Positions 54,140 to 64,000 of a stretch of 64,000 nucleotides of DNA are shown piece after piece; position 1 is the stretch's first letter; each line of letters opens with the position of its first letter. This DNA comes from Lysobacter sp. 5GHs7-4. Its GTDB lineage: Bacteria > Pseudomonadota > Gammaproteobacteria > Xanthomonadales > Xanthomonadaceae. The position numbers and the translations under genes are program-made. The notes under the pieces were generated by a model, which worked only from the letters and a program-made list of their open reading frames with translations, did not search any database and was not told the DNA's origin. The stretch covers positions 2,560,001 to 2,624,000 of the forward strand of contig NZ_CP089924.1 in assembly GCF_021284765.1 (NCBI RefSeq), read 5' to 3'.

Positions 54140-54168
54140 TAAACCCGCGTCCTGTCGCGGGTTTTCTG
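54140..54168 (+). terminator. orphan intrinsic terminator upstream of ndk
   Basis: AAACCCGCG tcctgt CGCGGGTTT, then TTCTGTT: a 9-bp stem with a T tract, on the plus strand, about 60 bases before ndk. No plus-strand gene ends just before it, because the regulator is on the minus strand, so it ends a short leader or ncRNA transcript. A possible -10 (TAGAAT, 54116-54121) lies just before it. Confidence 0.7.
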
Positions 54169-54225
54169 TTATTCTCGGGCCCCTCGCAAGGAAGCAGCAG
54201 CGGCCCGCCTACCCGGAGAATTTCC

Positions 54226-54651
54226 ATGGCGCTGGAGCGCACCCTGTCCATCATCAAGCCCGACGCCGTCGCCAAGAACGTCATCGGTGAGATCTACACG
54301 CGTTTCGAGAAGGCCGGCCTCAAGGTCGTCGCCTCCAAGATGAAGCACCTCTCGAAGCAGGAAGCCGAAGGCTTCTACGCCGTGCACCGCGAGCGTCCGT
54401 TCTTCGCCGCGCTGGTCGAGTTCATGATCAGCGGCCCGGTGGTGATCCAGGCGCTGCAGGGCGAGAACGCCGTGCTCAAGCACCGCGAACTGATGGGCGC
54501 GACCAATCCGAAGGACGCAGCGCCGGGCACCATCCGCGCCGACTTCGCCGACAGCATCGACGCCAACGCCGTGCACGGTTCCGACAGCCTGGAGAACGCC
54601 GCGATCGAGATCGCGTACTTCTTCCCGGCCACCGACGTCTACGCGCGCTGA
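54226..54651 (+). CDS. ndk: nucleoside diphosphate kinase
   Basis: Moves the gamma-phosphate among NTPs and NDPs. 141 residues; phosphohistidine H117 in NAVHGSDS, and the signature [14 protein letters not shown]. The ATG is preceded by GGAGA. First gene of the rlmN block; GTG of rlmN follows after 6 bases. Confidence 0.98.
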   Translation: MALERTLSIIKPDAVAKNVIGEIYTRFEKAGLKVVASKMKHLSKQEAEGFYAVHRERPFFAALVEFMISGPVVIQALQGENAVLKHRELMGATNPKDAAPGTIRADFADSIDANAVHGSDSLENAAIEIAYFFPATDVYAR

Positions 54652-54657
54652 ACCGCC

Positions 54658-55945
<1,288 letters not shown>

Positions 55946-55956
<11 letters not shown>

Positions 55957-56791
55957 TGCGCGCGCGACGTGGGCGAGGGCAGCGGTGCTGGCGACGGTCG
56001 CGGTACTGGGCCTGAGCCTGTTGAGCGGTTGCAAGCGCCTGACCTTCGTCCGGCCCAATTTCGACAAGACCAATTACGAGCACACCGGACCGGACTACAA
56101 AGTCCGCGACGACAAGCGCAGCAAGGACGCCGCCTCCGCGCGCACGCGCGTGCAGCTGGCCCAGGCCGCGTTGCGCAACGGCGACCTGGACGGCGCCGAC
56201 CGCGACGCCCGCCTGGCGCTGAAGGCCGACGCGCACTCGGCCGATGCCCTGACCATCCTGGGGGCGGTGGCCGAACGCCGCGGCGACATGGCCGGCGCCG
56301 GGCAGCACTACAAGAAGGCCGTCGACCTCGCCCCCGAGCGCGGCGCCTACCTCAACAACTACGGCACCTGGCTGTGCGCCAGCGGCCGCGCCGCCGAATC
56401 GCTGAGCTGGTTCGAGCGCGCCCTGGCCGACAGCAGCTACGCCACGCCCAGCGCCGCCCTGGCCAATGCCGGCAGCTGCGCCGCCAGCGCCGGCCAAAGC
56501 GAACGCGCCGAACGCGACCTGCGCACCGCGTTGGCCCTGGACGCCAACAACGCCTTGGCCCTGGGTGGGCTGGCGCGGATCGAACTGCAGAAGGGCAACG
56601 CCTTCGAGGCACGGGCCTTTTCTGAACGCAGGCTGGCTGCCGCTCCGGCAGACCCGGATGCGCTTGTGCTTGCGTCACAAATCGAACAAAAACTCGGCGA
56701 CATGGCAGCCGCCGCAAGATACGTTCAGCGTCTACGGGCGGAGTTCCCTGACGCGCAGGGCTCCGGGACAGGGGATGACGGTAAGCGATGA
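55946..56791 (+). CDS. pilW: type IV pilus biogenesis lipoprotein PilW/PilF
   Basis: A 281-residue outer-membrane lipoprotein: lipobox LLSGC with C29, then TPR helices (about 70-260). PilF/PilW helps the PilQ secretin ring form. It lies between rlmN and rodZ, where pilF/pilW usually is. The stop overlaps the rodZ start as ATGA. Confidence 0.93.
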
Positions 56792-57600
56792 TGCTTTCTA
56801 ACGAAGTCGCGCCTGACGGCGGGGGGAACTGTGGCGCGCGCTTGAAACTCGCGCGCGAACAGGCCGGCCTGTCGCATGCGGACGTGTCCGCACGTCTTAA
56901 GATGCCGACCCGCGTGGTCCAGGCCTTGGAAGAGAACGACCTGGAGCGCATCGGCGCGCCGGTGTTCGTGCGCGGTCAGCTGCGCAGCTACGCGCGCCTG
57001 CTCGGCGTGGATCTGGAACCCGAACTCGACCGCGTCGCCGTCGCCCAACTGGCGCCGTCGCAACTGGTCAGCCACACCCACACGCCGCGCTACCGCCGCG
57101 TGTTCGAACAGGCCACCCGCCGCGCGATCTACATCGTGCTGACCGCCGCCATCGCGGTGCCGGTCTGGCTGGCCACGCGTCCGCACCTGGACAGCAACCT
57201 GGCGGTGCAGTCGCTGGACGTGCCGGCCGCATCGCTGGCCGCGGGCGCCGCGCCCGCCGCCGAACCCGCCGCGCCGCCGCAGCGCACGCCGCTGATCGCC
57301 TCGATGGCGCCGCTGCCGGCCGCCGCCGCGCAGCGCAACGCCTTGTCGCTGAACTTCACCGGCGACAGCTGGGTGCAGGTCTACGCCGCCGACGGCAGCA
57401 CCCTGGAACAGGGCCTGCTCGGTGCGGGCCAGCGCCGCGACTACGCCGCCGGCGAAGTCGCACGCGTGGTGTTGGGCAACTCCTCCGCGGTGCAGGTGCA
57501 GCAGGCGGGCCAACCCGTCGATCTGGCGCCGTTCAGCCGCGCGAACGTCGCGCGCTTTACGCTATCCTCTGACGGTTCCCTCGCGCCGGTCTCCGACTGA
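56788..57600 (+). CDS. rodZ: RodZ-like cytoskeletal membrane protein
   Basis: A 270-residue protein: a Cro/CI-type HTH (about 20-80, KLAREQAGLSHADVSARLKM), one membrane segment (about 112-128, IYIVLTAAIAVPVWLA), and a periplasmic DUF4115-like domain. RodZ links MreB to the cell-wall machinery. Followed by three small hairpins, the last a terminator. Confidence 0.94.
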   Translation: MMLSNEVAPDGGGNCGARLKLAREQAGLSHADVSARLKMPTRVVQALEENDLERIGAPVFVRGQLRSYARLLGVDLEPELDRVAVAQLAPSQLVSHTHTPRYRRVFEQATRRAIYIVLTAAIAVPVWLATRPHLDSNLAVQSLDVPAASLAAGAAPAAEPAAPPQRTPLIASMAPLPAAAAQRNALSLNFTGDSWVQVYAADGSTLEQGLLGAGQRRDYAAGEVARVVLGNSSAVQVQQAGQPVDLAPFSRANVARFTLSSDGSLAPVSD

Positions 57601-57669
57601 CCCGCGACGCGGGTCTGCGCATGCCCCGATAGGCATGTCCCACACTGGCCCGCAGCGCGGGCCGGTTTT
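57601..57669 (+). terminator. rodZ terminator in a series of hairpins
   Basis: Three stems: CCCGCGACGCGGG (57601-57613), GCATGCC...GGCATG (57619-57636), and GGCCCGC agc GCGGGCC then GGTTTTATT (57647-57669). Only the last has a T tract. Confidence 0.75.
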
Positions 57670-57710
57670 ATTCCTTTGGGCTCCAGCCGGTCGGCGGGGC
57701 GAGACGAACG

Positions 57711-58340
57711 ATGGCGATCGACGATCTAGCTGACGAACACGAACAAAGCGAACGCGTACTCGAATGGCTGCGCCGCAACGGCGCCGGACTGATCGGCGGC
57801 ATCGCCCTGGGTCTGGCCGCGATCGGCGGCTGGAAGTGGTGGGAGAACCATCAGGCGCAGCAGCAGACCCAGATCGCCAACCAGTACCAGGCCGCGGTCG
57901 ACGCGATCGAAGCCAAGGACAAGGGCGCCGAGGCCAAGGTCAAGGCGCTGGGTCAGAACACCTACCACACGCTCGCCGCGCTGCGCCTGGCGCAGTCGCA
58001 GGTGACGGCCAATCAGCGCGATGCCGCGATCGCCACGCTGCGTTCGATCAAGAGCGACGACGCCGCGATCGCCGAGATCGTGAACCTGCGTCTGGCGCGT
58101 CTGCTGATCGACGCCAAGCAGGCCGACGCCGCGCTCAAGCTGCTGACCAACGCCGCCACGCCCAGCGCGATCGCGGTGCGCGGCGACGCCCAACTGGCCC
58201 TGGGCCAGCGCGCCAAGGCGCAGGAAGCGTACACGCAGGCCATGACCAAGCTCGACGTGGCGTCGCCGCAGCGTCGCCTGCTCGAACTCAAGCTCACCGA
58301 AGCCGGCGGCACGCCGGTCAAGCCCGAGGCCAAGTCTTGA
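57711..58340 (+). CDS. yfgM: YfgM-like tetratricopeptide membrane protein
   Basis: A 209-residue protein: a short cytoplasmic part, a membrane segment (about 25-42, GLIGGIALGLAAIGGWKW), and a periplasmic TPR domain. YfgM binds SecYEG and periplasmic chaperones in E. coli. The stop overlaps the bamB ATG (TGATG). In E. coli the order is ispG-hisS-yfgM-bamB-der; here ispG and hisS are missing. Confidence 0.93.
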   Translation: MAIDDLADEHEQSERVLEWLRRNGAGLIGGIALGLAAIGGWKWWENHQAQQQTQIANQYQAAVDAIEAKDKGAEAKVKALGQNTYHTLAALRLAQSQVTANQRDAAIATLRSIKSDDAAIAEIVNLRLARLLIDAKQADAALKLLTNAATPSAIAVRGDAQLALGQRAKAQEAYTQAMTKLDVASPQRRLLELKLTEAGGTPVKPEAKS

Positions 58341-59590
58341 TGAAGGTTGCCATGACCCCCAGCCGCACTGTGGTTCGCGCTACTACGAAGCATGCCACCG
58401 CCGTTCTGTTGTGCGCCTTCGCGCTGGCCGGCTGCTCCACCGTCAAGGGCTGGTTCGGCGGCGGCAAGAAGGACGACGGCAAGCCCAACGAACCGGTCGA
58501 GCTGACCGACATCACCCCCACCGCCAACGTCGCCAAGCTGTGGTCGGCGCAGGCCGGCAAGGGCGAGGACCGCATGGGTGTGCGCCAGGGCCCGGTGATC
58601 GCCGACGGCCGCGTTTACGCAGCAGCCATCGAAGGCGGTGTGCACGCATACGACCTGCAGACCGGCAAGACCGTGTGGGACTACCAGCCCATGCGTCAGC
58701 AGGGCGAGGACAGCGGCAAGAAGGACAAGGACATCCGTCTGTCCGGCGGTCCCGGCGTGGGCGAAGGCCTGGTCGTGATCGGCAGCCTGGAGGGCGAGGT
58801 GATCGCGCTCGACGCCGCCAGCGGCGCCGAAAAGTGGCGCGCCAAGGTCGGCAACGAAGTCATCGCCGCGCCGGCGATTGGCATGGGCATGGTGTTCGTG
58901 CGCTCCAACGACGGCCGTCTGAGCGCGTTCGACGCCGCCAGCGGCGAGCGCCGCTGGTTCTGGACCCGCGACGTGCCGATGCTGTCGGTGCGCGGCAACG
59001 ACTCGCCGGTGCTGGGCCCGGGCTTCGTGTTCGTCGGCAACGACGACGGCAGCGTGGTGGCCCTGTCGGCCACCGACGGCCGCCCGATGTGGGAGCAGGC
59101 CGTGGCGCAGGCCGAAGGCCGCACCGAGCTGGACCGCATGGCCGACATCGACGGCACCCCGGTGCTGGAAGGCAGCACGCTGTACGCCAGCAGCTTCAAG
59201 AAGCAGACCCTGGCCATCGACGGTCCCAGCGGCCGCCCGATGTGGAGCAGCGAGCACGGCGGTGCCGGCCGCATCGGCGTCAGCGCCGACCGCCTGGTGG
59301 TCACCGACCCCACCGGCACCGTGTTCGGTCTGGACAAGGCCGGCGGCAGCGCGATGTGGCAGCAGGCCGGCCTGGCCCGCCGCAACGTCACCGGCGCCGC
59401 GGTGCAGGGCGACTATGCGGTGGTCGGCGATTTCGACGGCTACGTGCACTGGCTGAAGCTCGACAACGGCGAGTTCGCCGCGCGTCAGCGCGTCGGCGGC
59501 AAGGCCCTGCGCGCCGCGCCGGTGGTCTCCGATGGCGTGCTGGTGGTGCAGAACGTCGAAGGCGAACTGACCGCGTTCAAGCTGCAGTAA
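58340..59590 (+). CDS. bamB: outer-membrane protein assembly factor BamB
   Basis: Lipoprotein of the BAM complex. ATG at 58340 gives 416 residues; lipobox LAGC with C32; then a PQQ-type 8-bladed beta-propeller (repeats such as ALDAASGAEKWRAKVGNEVIAAPAIG, AFDAASGERRWFW and ALSATDGRPMWEQAV). Coupled to yfgM. A terminator follows the gene. Confidence 0.96.
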   Translation: MKVAMTPSRTVVRATTKHATAVLLCAFALAGCSTVKGWFGGGKKDDGKPNEPVELTDITPTANVAKLWSAQAGKGEDRMGVRQGPVIADGRVYAAAIEGGVHAYDLQTGKTVWDYQPMRQQGEDSGKKDKDIRLSGGPGVGEGLVVIGSLEGEVIALDAASGAEKWRAKVGNEVIAAPAIGMGMVFVRSNDGRLSAFDAASGERRWFWTRDVPMLSVRGNDSPVLGPGFVFVGNDDGSVVALSATDGRPMWEQAVAQAEGRTELDRMADIDGTPVLEGSTLYASSFKKQTLAIDGPSGRPMWSSEHGGAGRIGVSADRLVVTDPTGTVFGLDKAGGSAMWQQAGLARRNVTGAAVQGDYAVVGDFDGYVHWLKLDNGEFAARQRVGGKALRAAPVVSDGVLVVQNVEGELTAFKLQ

Positions 59591-59911
59591 GGCGTCGCGT
59601 CGCGCTCCGGAGCGGCCTGCGCGGCCGCCCGGTTGCGGCGACCCAGTGGTACCCGCGGCCCGGATCGGCTGATCGCCGAGCCGGGCCGTTCGTTTGATCC
59701 CCAGCCTGTCGCCGGCCCGCGCCGGCACCGGTTCGCGGGCGCCGCCACGCGGTGACCCCGGCCCGCCATCCGGCCGCCGAAGGCGCCGTCGCGGGCGCTC
59801 TGGCACTATGGCGGCCTGTCGCAGCTCCGCGCTCGCGGGCGCCGGCCCCGTATTCCGTATCGCGGCGGCGTTCCGCCCGGTCCCCTTCCGTTCCTTTTTC
59901 GGTTTCGTCTC
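59591..59911. other. intergenic region between bamB and der
   Basis: GC-rich non-coding sequence of 321 bases. A hairpin CGGCCCGG...CCGGGCCG (59656-59688) precedes a T-rich stretch. No other gene, repeat or operator was seen. The der promoter is presumably in the last part, near CGTTCCTTTTTCGG. Confidence 0.55.
59656..59693 (+). terminator. probable bamB terminator
   Basis: CGGCCCGG atcggctgatcgccgag CCGGGCCG, with an inner ATCGGC/GCCGAG pairing, then TTCGTTT. Located 66 bases after the bamB stop. Confidence 0.65.
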
Positions 59912-61312
59912 ATGCTTCCGTTAGTTGCCCTCGTTGGCCGCCCCAACGTCGGAAAATCCACCTTGTTCAACGCGCTCACGCGCAGCCGCGACGCCCTGGT
60001 CCACGACCAGCCCGGCGTCACGCGCGACCGTCACTACGGCGTCTGCCGCCCCGAGGGCCTGCGCCCGTTCGCGGTGGTCGACACCGGTGGCATCGCCGGC
60101 GAGGACGAGGGCCTGGCCGGCGCGACCGCGCGCCAGGCGCGCGCCGCCGCCGAAGAGGCCGACCTGGTGCTGTTCATCGTCGACGGCCGCGAAGGCGCCT
60201 CGGCCTTGGACGACGACATCCTCAAGTGGCTGCGCAAGACCGCGCGTCCGACCCTGTTGGTGGTCAACAAGACCGACGGCATCGACGTCCAGGCCGCGCT
60301 CAACGACTTCGCCCGCTACGGCTTCGCCGACCGCGTGGCGGTGTCTTCGGCGCACCGGCAGGGCATCGACCGCCTGCTCGAGGAAGTGCTGTCCAAGCTG
60401 CCGGAAGAGGGCACTCAGACCGAACTCGACAGCGATCCCTCGCGCATCCGTGTGGCCTTCATCGGCCGCCCCAACGTCGGCAAGTCGACCCTGGTCAATC
60501 GCCTGCTCGGCGAGGAACGCATGATCGCCTCCGAAGTGCCGGGCACTACCCGCGATTCGGTCGCCATCGACATGGAACGCGACGGTCGCCTGTACCGGCT
60601 GATCGACACCGCCGGCCTGCGCCGCAAGTCGCGCGTCGACGAGGCGGTGGAAAAGTTCTCCATCATCAAGACCCTGCAGGCGATCGAGCAGTGCCAGGTC
60701 GCGGTGGTGATGCTGGACGCGGGCGAGGGCGTGACCGACCAGGACGCCAGCGTGCTGGGCTATGCGCTGGACGCCGGCCGCGCGTTGGTGGTGGCGGTCA
60801 ACAAGTGGGACGGGCAGACCGACTACCAGCGCCAACAGACCGAGGCGCTGCTGGTGCGCAAGCTGGCCTTCGTCGACTGGGCCGAAGCGGTGCGCATCAG
60901 CGCCAAGCACGGCTCCGGCATGCGCGAGCTGTTCAAGGCCGTGCACCGCGCGCACGATTCGGCGACCCGCGAGTTCGCCACCGCCGAGGTCACCAAGGCC
61001 CTGGAAATCGCCTACGAAACCAACCCGCCGCCGGTGGTGCGCGGCCACGTCGCCAAGCTGCGCTACGCCCATCCCGCGGCCAGCAATCCGCCCACCTTCG
61101 TCGTCCACGGCACGCGCCTGCGCACCCTGGCCGACAGCTACAAGCGCTATCTGGAGAACTTCTTCCGCAAGCGCTTCAAGCTGGTCGGCACGCCGGTGCG
61201 TTTCATCTTCAAGGAAGGCAACAACCCTTACGAGGGCAAGAAGAACGTGCTGACCGAGAAGCAGGTGGCGAAGAAGCGCCGTCTGATCCGGCATGTGAAG
61301 CGCGGCAAGTGA
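59912..61312 (+). CDS. der: ribosome biogenesis GTPase Der
   Basis: A 466-residue double-GTPase needed for 50S assembly. Both G1 motifs are GRPNVGKST (about residues 8-16 and 186-194), each followed by DTGG/DTAG; the NKTD and NKWD motifs and a C-terminal KH-like region ([21 protein letters not shown]) are intact. ATG at 59912. Confidence 0.98.
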   Translation: MLPLVALVGRPNVGKSTLFNALTRSRDALVHDQPGVTRDRHYGVCRPEGLRPFAVVDTGGIAGEDEGLAGATARQARAAAEEADLVLFIVDGREGASALDDDILKWLRKTARPTLLVVNKTDGIDVQAALNDFARYGFADRVAVSSAHRQGIDRLLEEVLSKLPEEGTQTELDSDPSRIRVAFIGRPNVGKSTLVNRLLGEERMIASEVPGTTRDSVAIDMERDGRLYRLIDTAGLRRKSRVDEAVEKFSIIKTLQAIEQCQVAVVMLDAGEGVTDQDASVLGYALDAGRALVVAVNKWDGQTDYQRQQTEALLVRKLAFVDWAEAVRISAKHGSGMRELFKAVHRAHDSATREFATAEVTKALEIAYETNPPPVVRGHVAKLRYAHPAASNPPTFVVHGTRLRTLADSYKRYLENFFRKRFKLVGTPVRFIFKEGNNPYEGKKNVLTEKQVAKKRRLIRHVKRGK

Positions 61313-61364
61313 GCTGGCGCGCCGTGCGCTTTGCGCACGGCTTTGGTGGTGGGTCGTCTCCGTG

Positions 61365-61419
61365 ACACCCCGATCCGTCATCCCCGCGAAGGCGGGGATC
61401 CAGTGACTTCAGCCGGTAC
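61365..61419. repeat. REP-like palindrome, copy 2
   Basis: A 55-base unit with hairpin ATCCCCGC gaag GCGGGGAT at 61380-61399. It is inverted relative to copy 1 at 222-254 and direct to copy 3 at 61472-61526. Confidence 0.85.
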
Positions 61420-61471
61420 TGCCGCAGCCTCGTCCGGCCACGAAGAACAGCATCGAACCAAGCTTGCATCG

Positions 61472-61526
61472 ACGCCCCGATCCGTCATCCCCGCGAAGGC
61501 GCGGATCCAGTAGCTTCAGCCGGTAG
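61472..61526. repeat. REP-like palindrome, copy 3
   Basis: A 55-base unit (ACGCCCCGATCCGTCATCCC...) about 107 bases after copy 2, with 5 or so changes, one of which (GCGCGGAT) breaks the hairpin stem. The pair lies between der and mobA. Confidence 0.85.
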
Positions 61527-61581
61527 TCTCATCAGCAGACCCGCCGCAACGCAGCCATCCGAAGCCTCTGGTTCCGACGTC

Positions 61582-62190
61582 ATGCAAGCCGCTGCGCCCA
61601 CCACCGCCATCCCGCCCTCCGACCTGACCCTAGGCCTGCTAGCCGGTGGCCGCGCCAGCCGCCTGGGCGGGCTCGACAAGGCCTGGCTGTTGCGCGACGG
61701 CCAGCCGCAGGTGCTGTCGCTGGCCCAGCGCTACGCGGCCCAGGCCAGCGCCGTGCTGGTCAGCGCCAATCGCGATCCCGACCGTTACGCCGCACACGGC
61801 CTGCGCGCCGTGCCCGACCTGCGCCCGGACCTCGGCCCGCTGGGTGGATTGCAGGCGCTGGCGACCGCCTGCGCCACGCCCTGGCTGCTGACCCTGCCGG
61901 TGGACGCGCTGGACCCGCCCGAGGATCTGCTCGCGCGCCTGAGCGTCGCGGGTGCGCACGGCGCCTGCGCGATCGACGCCGACGGCGTGCAGCCGTTGTT
62001 CGCGCTGTGGCGCGTGGTGGCGCTGCGGCCCGTGCTGGCGCAGGCGCTCGCTCACGGCCGACTCTCCGTGCAGGCCTTGCAGACCGAACTGGGCATGGCG
62101 CGCGTGCGCTGCGATGGCCTACGCTTCGGCAATCTCAACACGCGCGAGGATCTGGCCGCGGCCGGTATCGACGCGCCACTATGCGACTGA
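61582..62190 (+). CDS. mobA: molybdenum cofactor guanylyltransferase
   Basis: Adds GMP to molybdopterin to form Mo-bis-MGD. A 202-residue protein with the nucleotidyltransferase motif LLAGGRASRLGGLDKAWL; VPDLRPDLGPLGGLQAL, and a TLPVDALDPP metal-site block follow. The stop is 4 bases before the moeA start, so the two are co-transcribed. Confidence 0.93.
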   Translation: MQAAAPTTAIPPSDLTLGLLAGGRASRLGGLDKAWLLRDGQPQVLSLAQRYAAQASAVLVSANRDPDRYAAHGLRAVPDLRPDLGPLGGLQALATACATPWLLTLPVDALDPPEDLLARLSVAGAHGACAIDADGVQPLFALWRVVALRPVLAQALAHGRLSVQALQTELGMARVRCDGLRFGNLNTREDLAAAGIDAPLCD

Positions 62191-62194
62191 AGAC

Positions 62195-63409
62195 ATGCAC
62201 GAGTTTCCGACCGGCCTGAGCTTCGACGAGGCGCTCGCCATCGTCGCCGAGGTCGCCGCCGCGCACCGTCTGGACACCGAAACCCTGGCCCTGCCGCGCA
62301 GCCACGGCCGCGTGCTGGCGCAGGACGTGGACGCGCCGCTGGCGCTGCCGCCGTTCGACAACAGCGCGATGGACGGCTACGCCTTCCGCCACGCCGACCT
62401 GCTCGGCACCGGCGCCGGCCTGCGCCTGGCCGGCGAGCAGTTCGCGGGCGCCGCGCTGGCGCCGGCGCTGGCCATCGGCGAATGCCTGCGCATCACCACC
62501 GGCGCGCCGCTGCCGGCCGGTGCCGATACGGTCGCGATCAAGGAAAACGTGAGCCTGGAAGGCGAGCGCGTGCGTATCCCGACCGACACCCCGCGCGGCG
62601 CCAACGTGCGCTACGCCGGCGAGGACGTGCGCCTCGGCGACCGCGTGCTGCATGCGGGGCAGGCGCTCACACCCGCGCGCGTGTCCCTGGCCGCGTCCCT
62701 GGGGCTGCCGTCGCTGACGGTGGCGCGCCGCCCGACGGTGGCGGTGTTCACCACCGGCGACGAGCTGATCGAACCCGGGCTGCCGTTGGGCCCCGGCCAG
62801 ATCCACGACAGCAACCGCGACCTGTTGATGGGGCTGCTGCGCGCCGACGGCCTGGAGCCGACCGCGTGGCCGCGCCTGCCAGACGACCCGCGCCAGGTCG
62901 AAATCGCGCTGCGCGACGCCGCCTGCGCCTTCGACCTGATCCTGACCTGCGGCGCGGTCTCGGCCGGCGAGAAGGACCACGTGCCGGCGGTGCTGGCCGC
63001 GTTCGGACGCACGCATTTCTGGAAGGTGCGCATGAAGCCCGGCATGCCGCTGCTGTTCGGCAGTCTGGACCAGGCGCGCTTCCTCGGCCTGCCGGGCAAT
63101 CCGGTGTCGGTGATGGCGACCTACCTGACCTTCGGGCGCGCCCTGATCGACGGCCTACAGGGGCGCCAGGAACCGCGCCCGCGCTGGCGCGCGCGCCTCA
63201 CCGACGCCATCGACAAGACCCATGTGCGCCGCGAGTTCATCCGCGCGCGCCTGTCGGCGGGCGAGGACGGCGCGCTGTACGCCGACCCCAATCCCGCCAC
63301 CGGCTCGCACCGCCTGCGCGCGGCCGCCGAGTCCAATGCCCTGATCGTGATCGAGGAAGGGCCGCGCACACTGGCCGCTGGCGCCGTGGTCGAGGTGCTG
63401 CCGTACTGA
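62195..63409 (+). CDS. moeA: molybdopterin molybdenumtransferase
   Basis: Inserts molybdate into molybdopterin-AMP. 404 residues; ATG at 62195; motifs DNSAMDGYAFR, FTTGDEL, GQIHDSNRDLL, TCGAVSAGEKD and KPGMPLLFGSLD-, FLGLPGNPVSVM are the MoeA family signature. Preceded by mobA and followed by moeB after 64 bases. Confidence 0.96.
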   Translation: MHEFPTGLSFDEALAIVAEVAAAHRLDTETLALPRSHGRVLAQDVDAPLALPPFDNSAMDGYAFRHADLLGTGAGLRLAGEQFAGAALAPALAIGECLRITTGAPLPAGADTVAIKENVSLEGERVRIPTDTPRGANVRYAGEDVRLGDRVLHAGQALTPARVSLAASLGLPSLTVARRPTVAVFTTGDELIEPGLPLGPGQIHDSNRDLLMGLLRADGLEPTAWPRLPDDPRQVEIALRDAACAFDLILTCGAVSAGEKDHVPAVLAAFGRTHFWKVRMKPGMPLLFGSLDQARFLGLPGNPVSVMATYLTFGRALIDGLQGRQEPRPRWRARLTDAIDKTHVRREFIRARLSAGEDGALYADPNPATGSHRLRAAAESNALIVIEEGPRTLAAGAVVEVLPY

Positions 63410-63473
63410 CGCGCGCAACGCAGCGTCGCCGGTGCCGCCGCACAGCGCCGGCGCGAAGGCGGATAATCGCCGC

Positions 63474-64000
63474 ATGAGCATCGAACGCATCACTCCCGCC
63501 GAAGCGCTGCGCCGGCAACGTGCAGGCGCCTTGCTGATCGACGTGCGCGAGGCCGTCGAGCGCGCCGCCGGCCGCGCCGAGCACGCGCTGGGCGTGGCCC
63601 GTACGGAACTGGAAACCGACCCGCGCGCCAGCATCGCCGACGCCGCCACCGAGGTGCTGCTGATCTGCCAATCCGGTGCGCGCTCGCTGCTGGCCGCGCA
63701 GGCTCTGCTCGACGCCGGCTACACGCGCGTGGCCTCGGTCGATGGCGGTACCGCGCGCTGGATCGCCGAGGGCCTGCCACTGGCGCCGCCCGACGCCGAT
63801 GCCGACTTCTACGACCGCTATTCGCGCCATCTGCGCCTGCCCGAAGTCGGCGAGGCCGGCCAGCGCCGCCTGCAGGCCGCGCGCGTGGCCCTGGTCGGCG
63901 CTGGCGGGCTGGGATCGCCGGCGGCCTACTATCTGGCCGCCGCGGGCATCGGCACCCTGGTGCTGGCCGACGACGACCGTGTCGACCGCAGCAACCTGCA
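63474..64000 (+). CDS. moeB: rhodanese-MoeB fusion, molybdopterin-synthase adenylyltransferase (3' end outside window)
   Basis: The first 175 codons are visible, running off the right edge. Residues 1-105 are a rhodanese domain (LIDVREAVER; the catalytic loop is CQSGARS with C65). A ThiF/MoeB domain follows: YSRHLRLPEVGEAGQRRL, then the nucleotide loop VGAGGLGSPAAYYLAAAG. The rhodanese is N-terminal, the reverse of the MOCS3/UBA4 order. It adenylates MoaD and may pass sulfur to it. Confidence 0.92.
   Translation, partial: MSIERITPAEALRRQRAGALLIDVREAVERAAGRAEHALGVARTELETDPRASIADAATEVLLICQSGARSLLAAQALLDAGYTRVASVDGGTARWIAEGLPLAPPDADADFYDRYSRHLRLPEVGEAGQRRLQAARVALVGAGGLGSPAAYYLAAAGIGTLVLADDDRVDRSNL

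Noticed and set aside
61365..61526. att-site direct repeats of an integrated element
   Set aside because: Only about 50 bases lie between the two copies, no integrase gene is near, and the same palindrome is found elsewhere.

Overview
The window is a 64 kb piece of a chromosome with very high GC and dense coding. Gene content and order point to a gammaproteobacterium of the Xanthomonadaceae/Lysobacteraceae, most like Lysobacter or a close relative. The pointers are rpsA-ihfB-lapA-lapB running into surface-polysaccharide genes and galU, a psrA-like regulator ahead of a FadN-type fadB and fadA, the rlmN-pilW-rodZ-yfgM-bamB-der block, the short 41-residue form of ribosomal protein L36, and several families of small palindromic intergenic repeats. 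No rRNA, tRNA, CRISPR array, prophage or transposase gene was seen, so the genus is an inference.

Layout. 1-205 is the end of a GIY-YIG nuclease gene. 372-8586 (minus strand) is a tight operon for the meta-cleavage branch of tryptophan/kynurenine catabolism: aminomuconate-semialdehyde dehydrogenase, a secreted ChaN/TraB-like protein, beta-carbonic anhydrase, a RidA-type deaminase, 3-hydroxyanthranilate dioxygenase, a secreted amidohydrolase, ACMS decarboxylase and kynureninase. 8893-21510 (plus strand) is the most unusual region: a TldD-TldE-TldD metallopeptidase set in which both TldD paralogues carry Tat signals, then a DUF4159 protein, a MoxR ATPase, a DUF58 protein, a BatA-like membrane protein and two large membrane proteins, the last five mostly overlapping by 4 bases. 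21576-25439 (minus) holds an atypical SDR, a PaiB-like protein, three small proteins and asnS. 25556-29051 (plus) holds a DUF2891 protein, iscA and a DUF885 peptidase-like protein. 29206-37087 (minus) holds a TraB protein, a membrane protein, an alpha/beta hydrolase with its TetR regulator, an acetyltransferase, the agmatine-to-putrescine genes aguB and aguA, and rpmJ.

37276-45770 (plus) holds cmk, rpsA, ihfB, lapA, lapB, a WecA-like transferase, a WbpM-like dehydratase and galU. After a short minus-strand membrane protein come an FAD oxidoreductase and a CsaA-like tRNA-binding protein. 48008-48799 is a non-coding stretch packed with palindromes and carrying a 144-base (CAA/CAG) microsatellite. 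49663-54007 (minus) is psrA-fadN-fadA for fatty acid beta-oxidation, with a clear palindromic operator in front of the regulator. 54226-61312 (plus) is ndk, rlmN, pilW, rodZ, yfgM, bamB and der, lacking the ispG and hisS that often sit inside this block. The window ends in molybdenum cofactor genes mobA, moeA and a truncated rhodanese-moeB.

The best candidate for something undescribed is the 8893-21510 locus: putatively Tat-exported TldD proteins coupled to a MoxR/DUF58/BatA membrane module.
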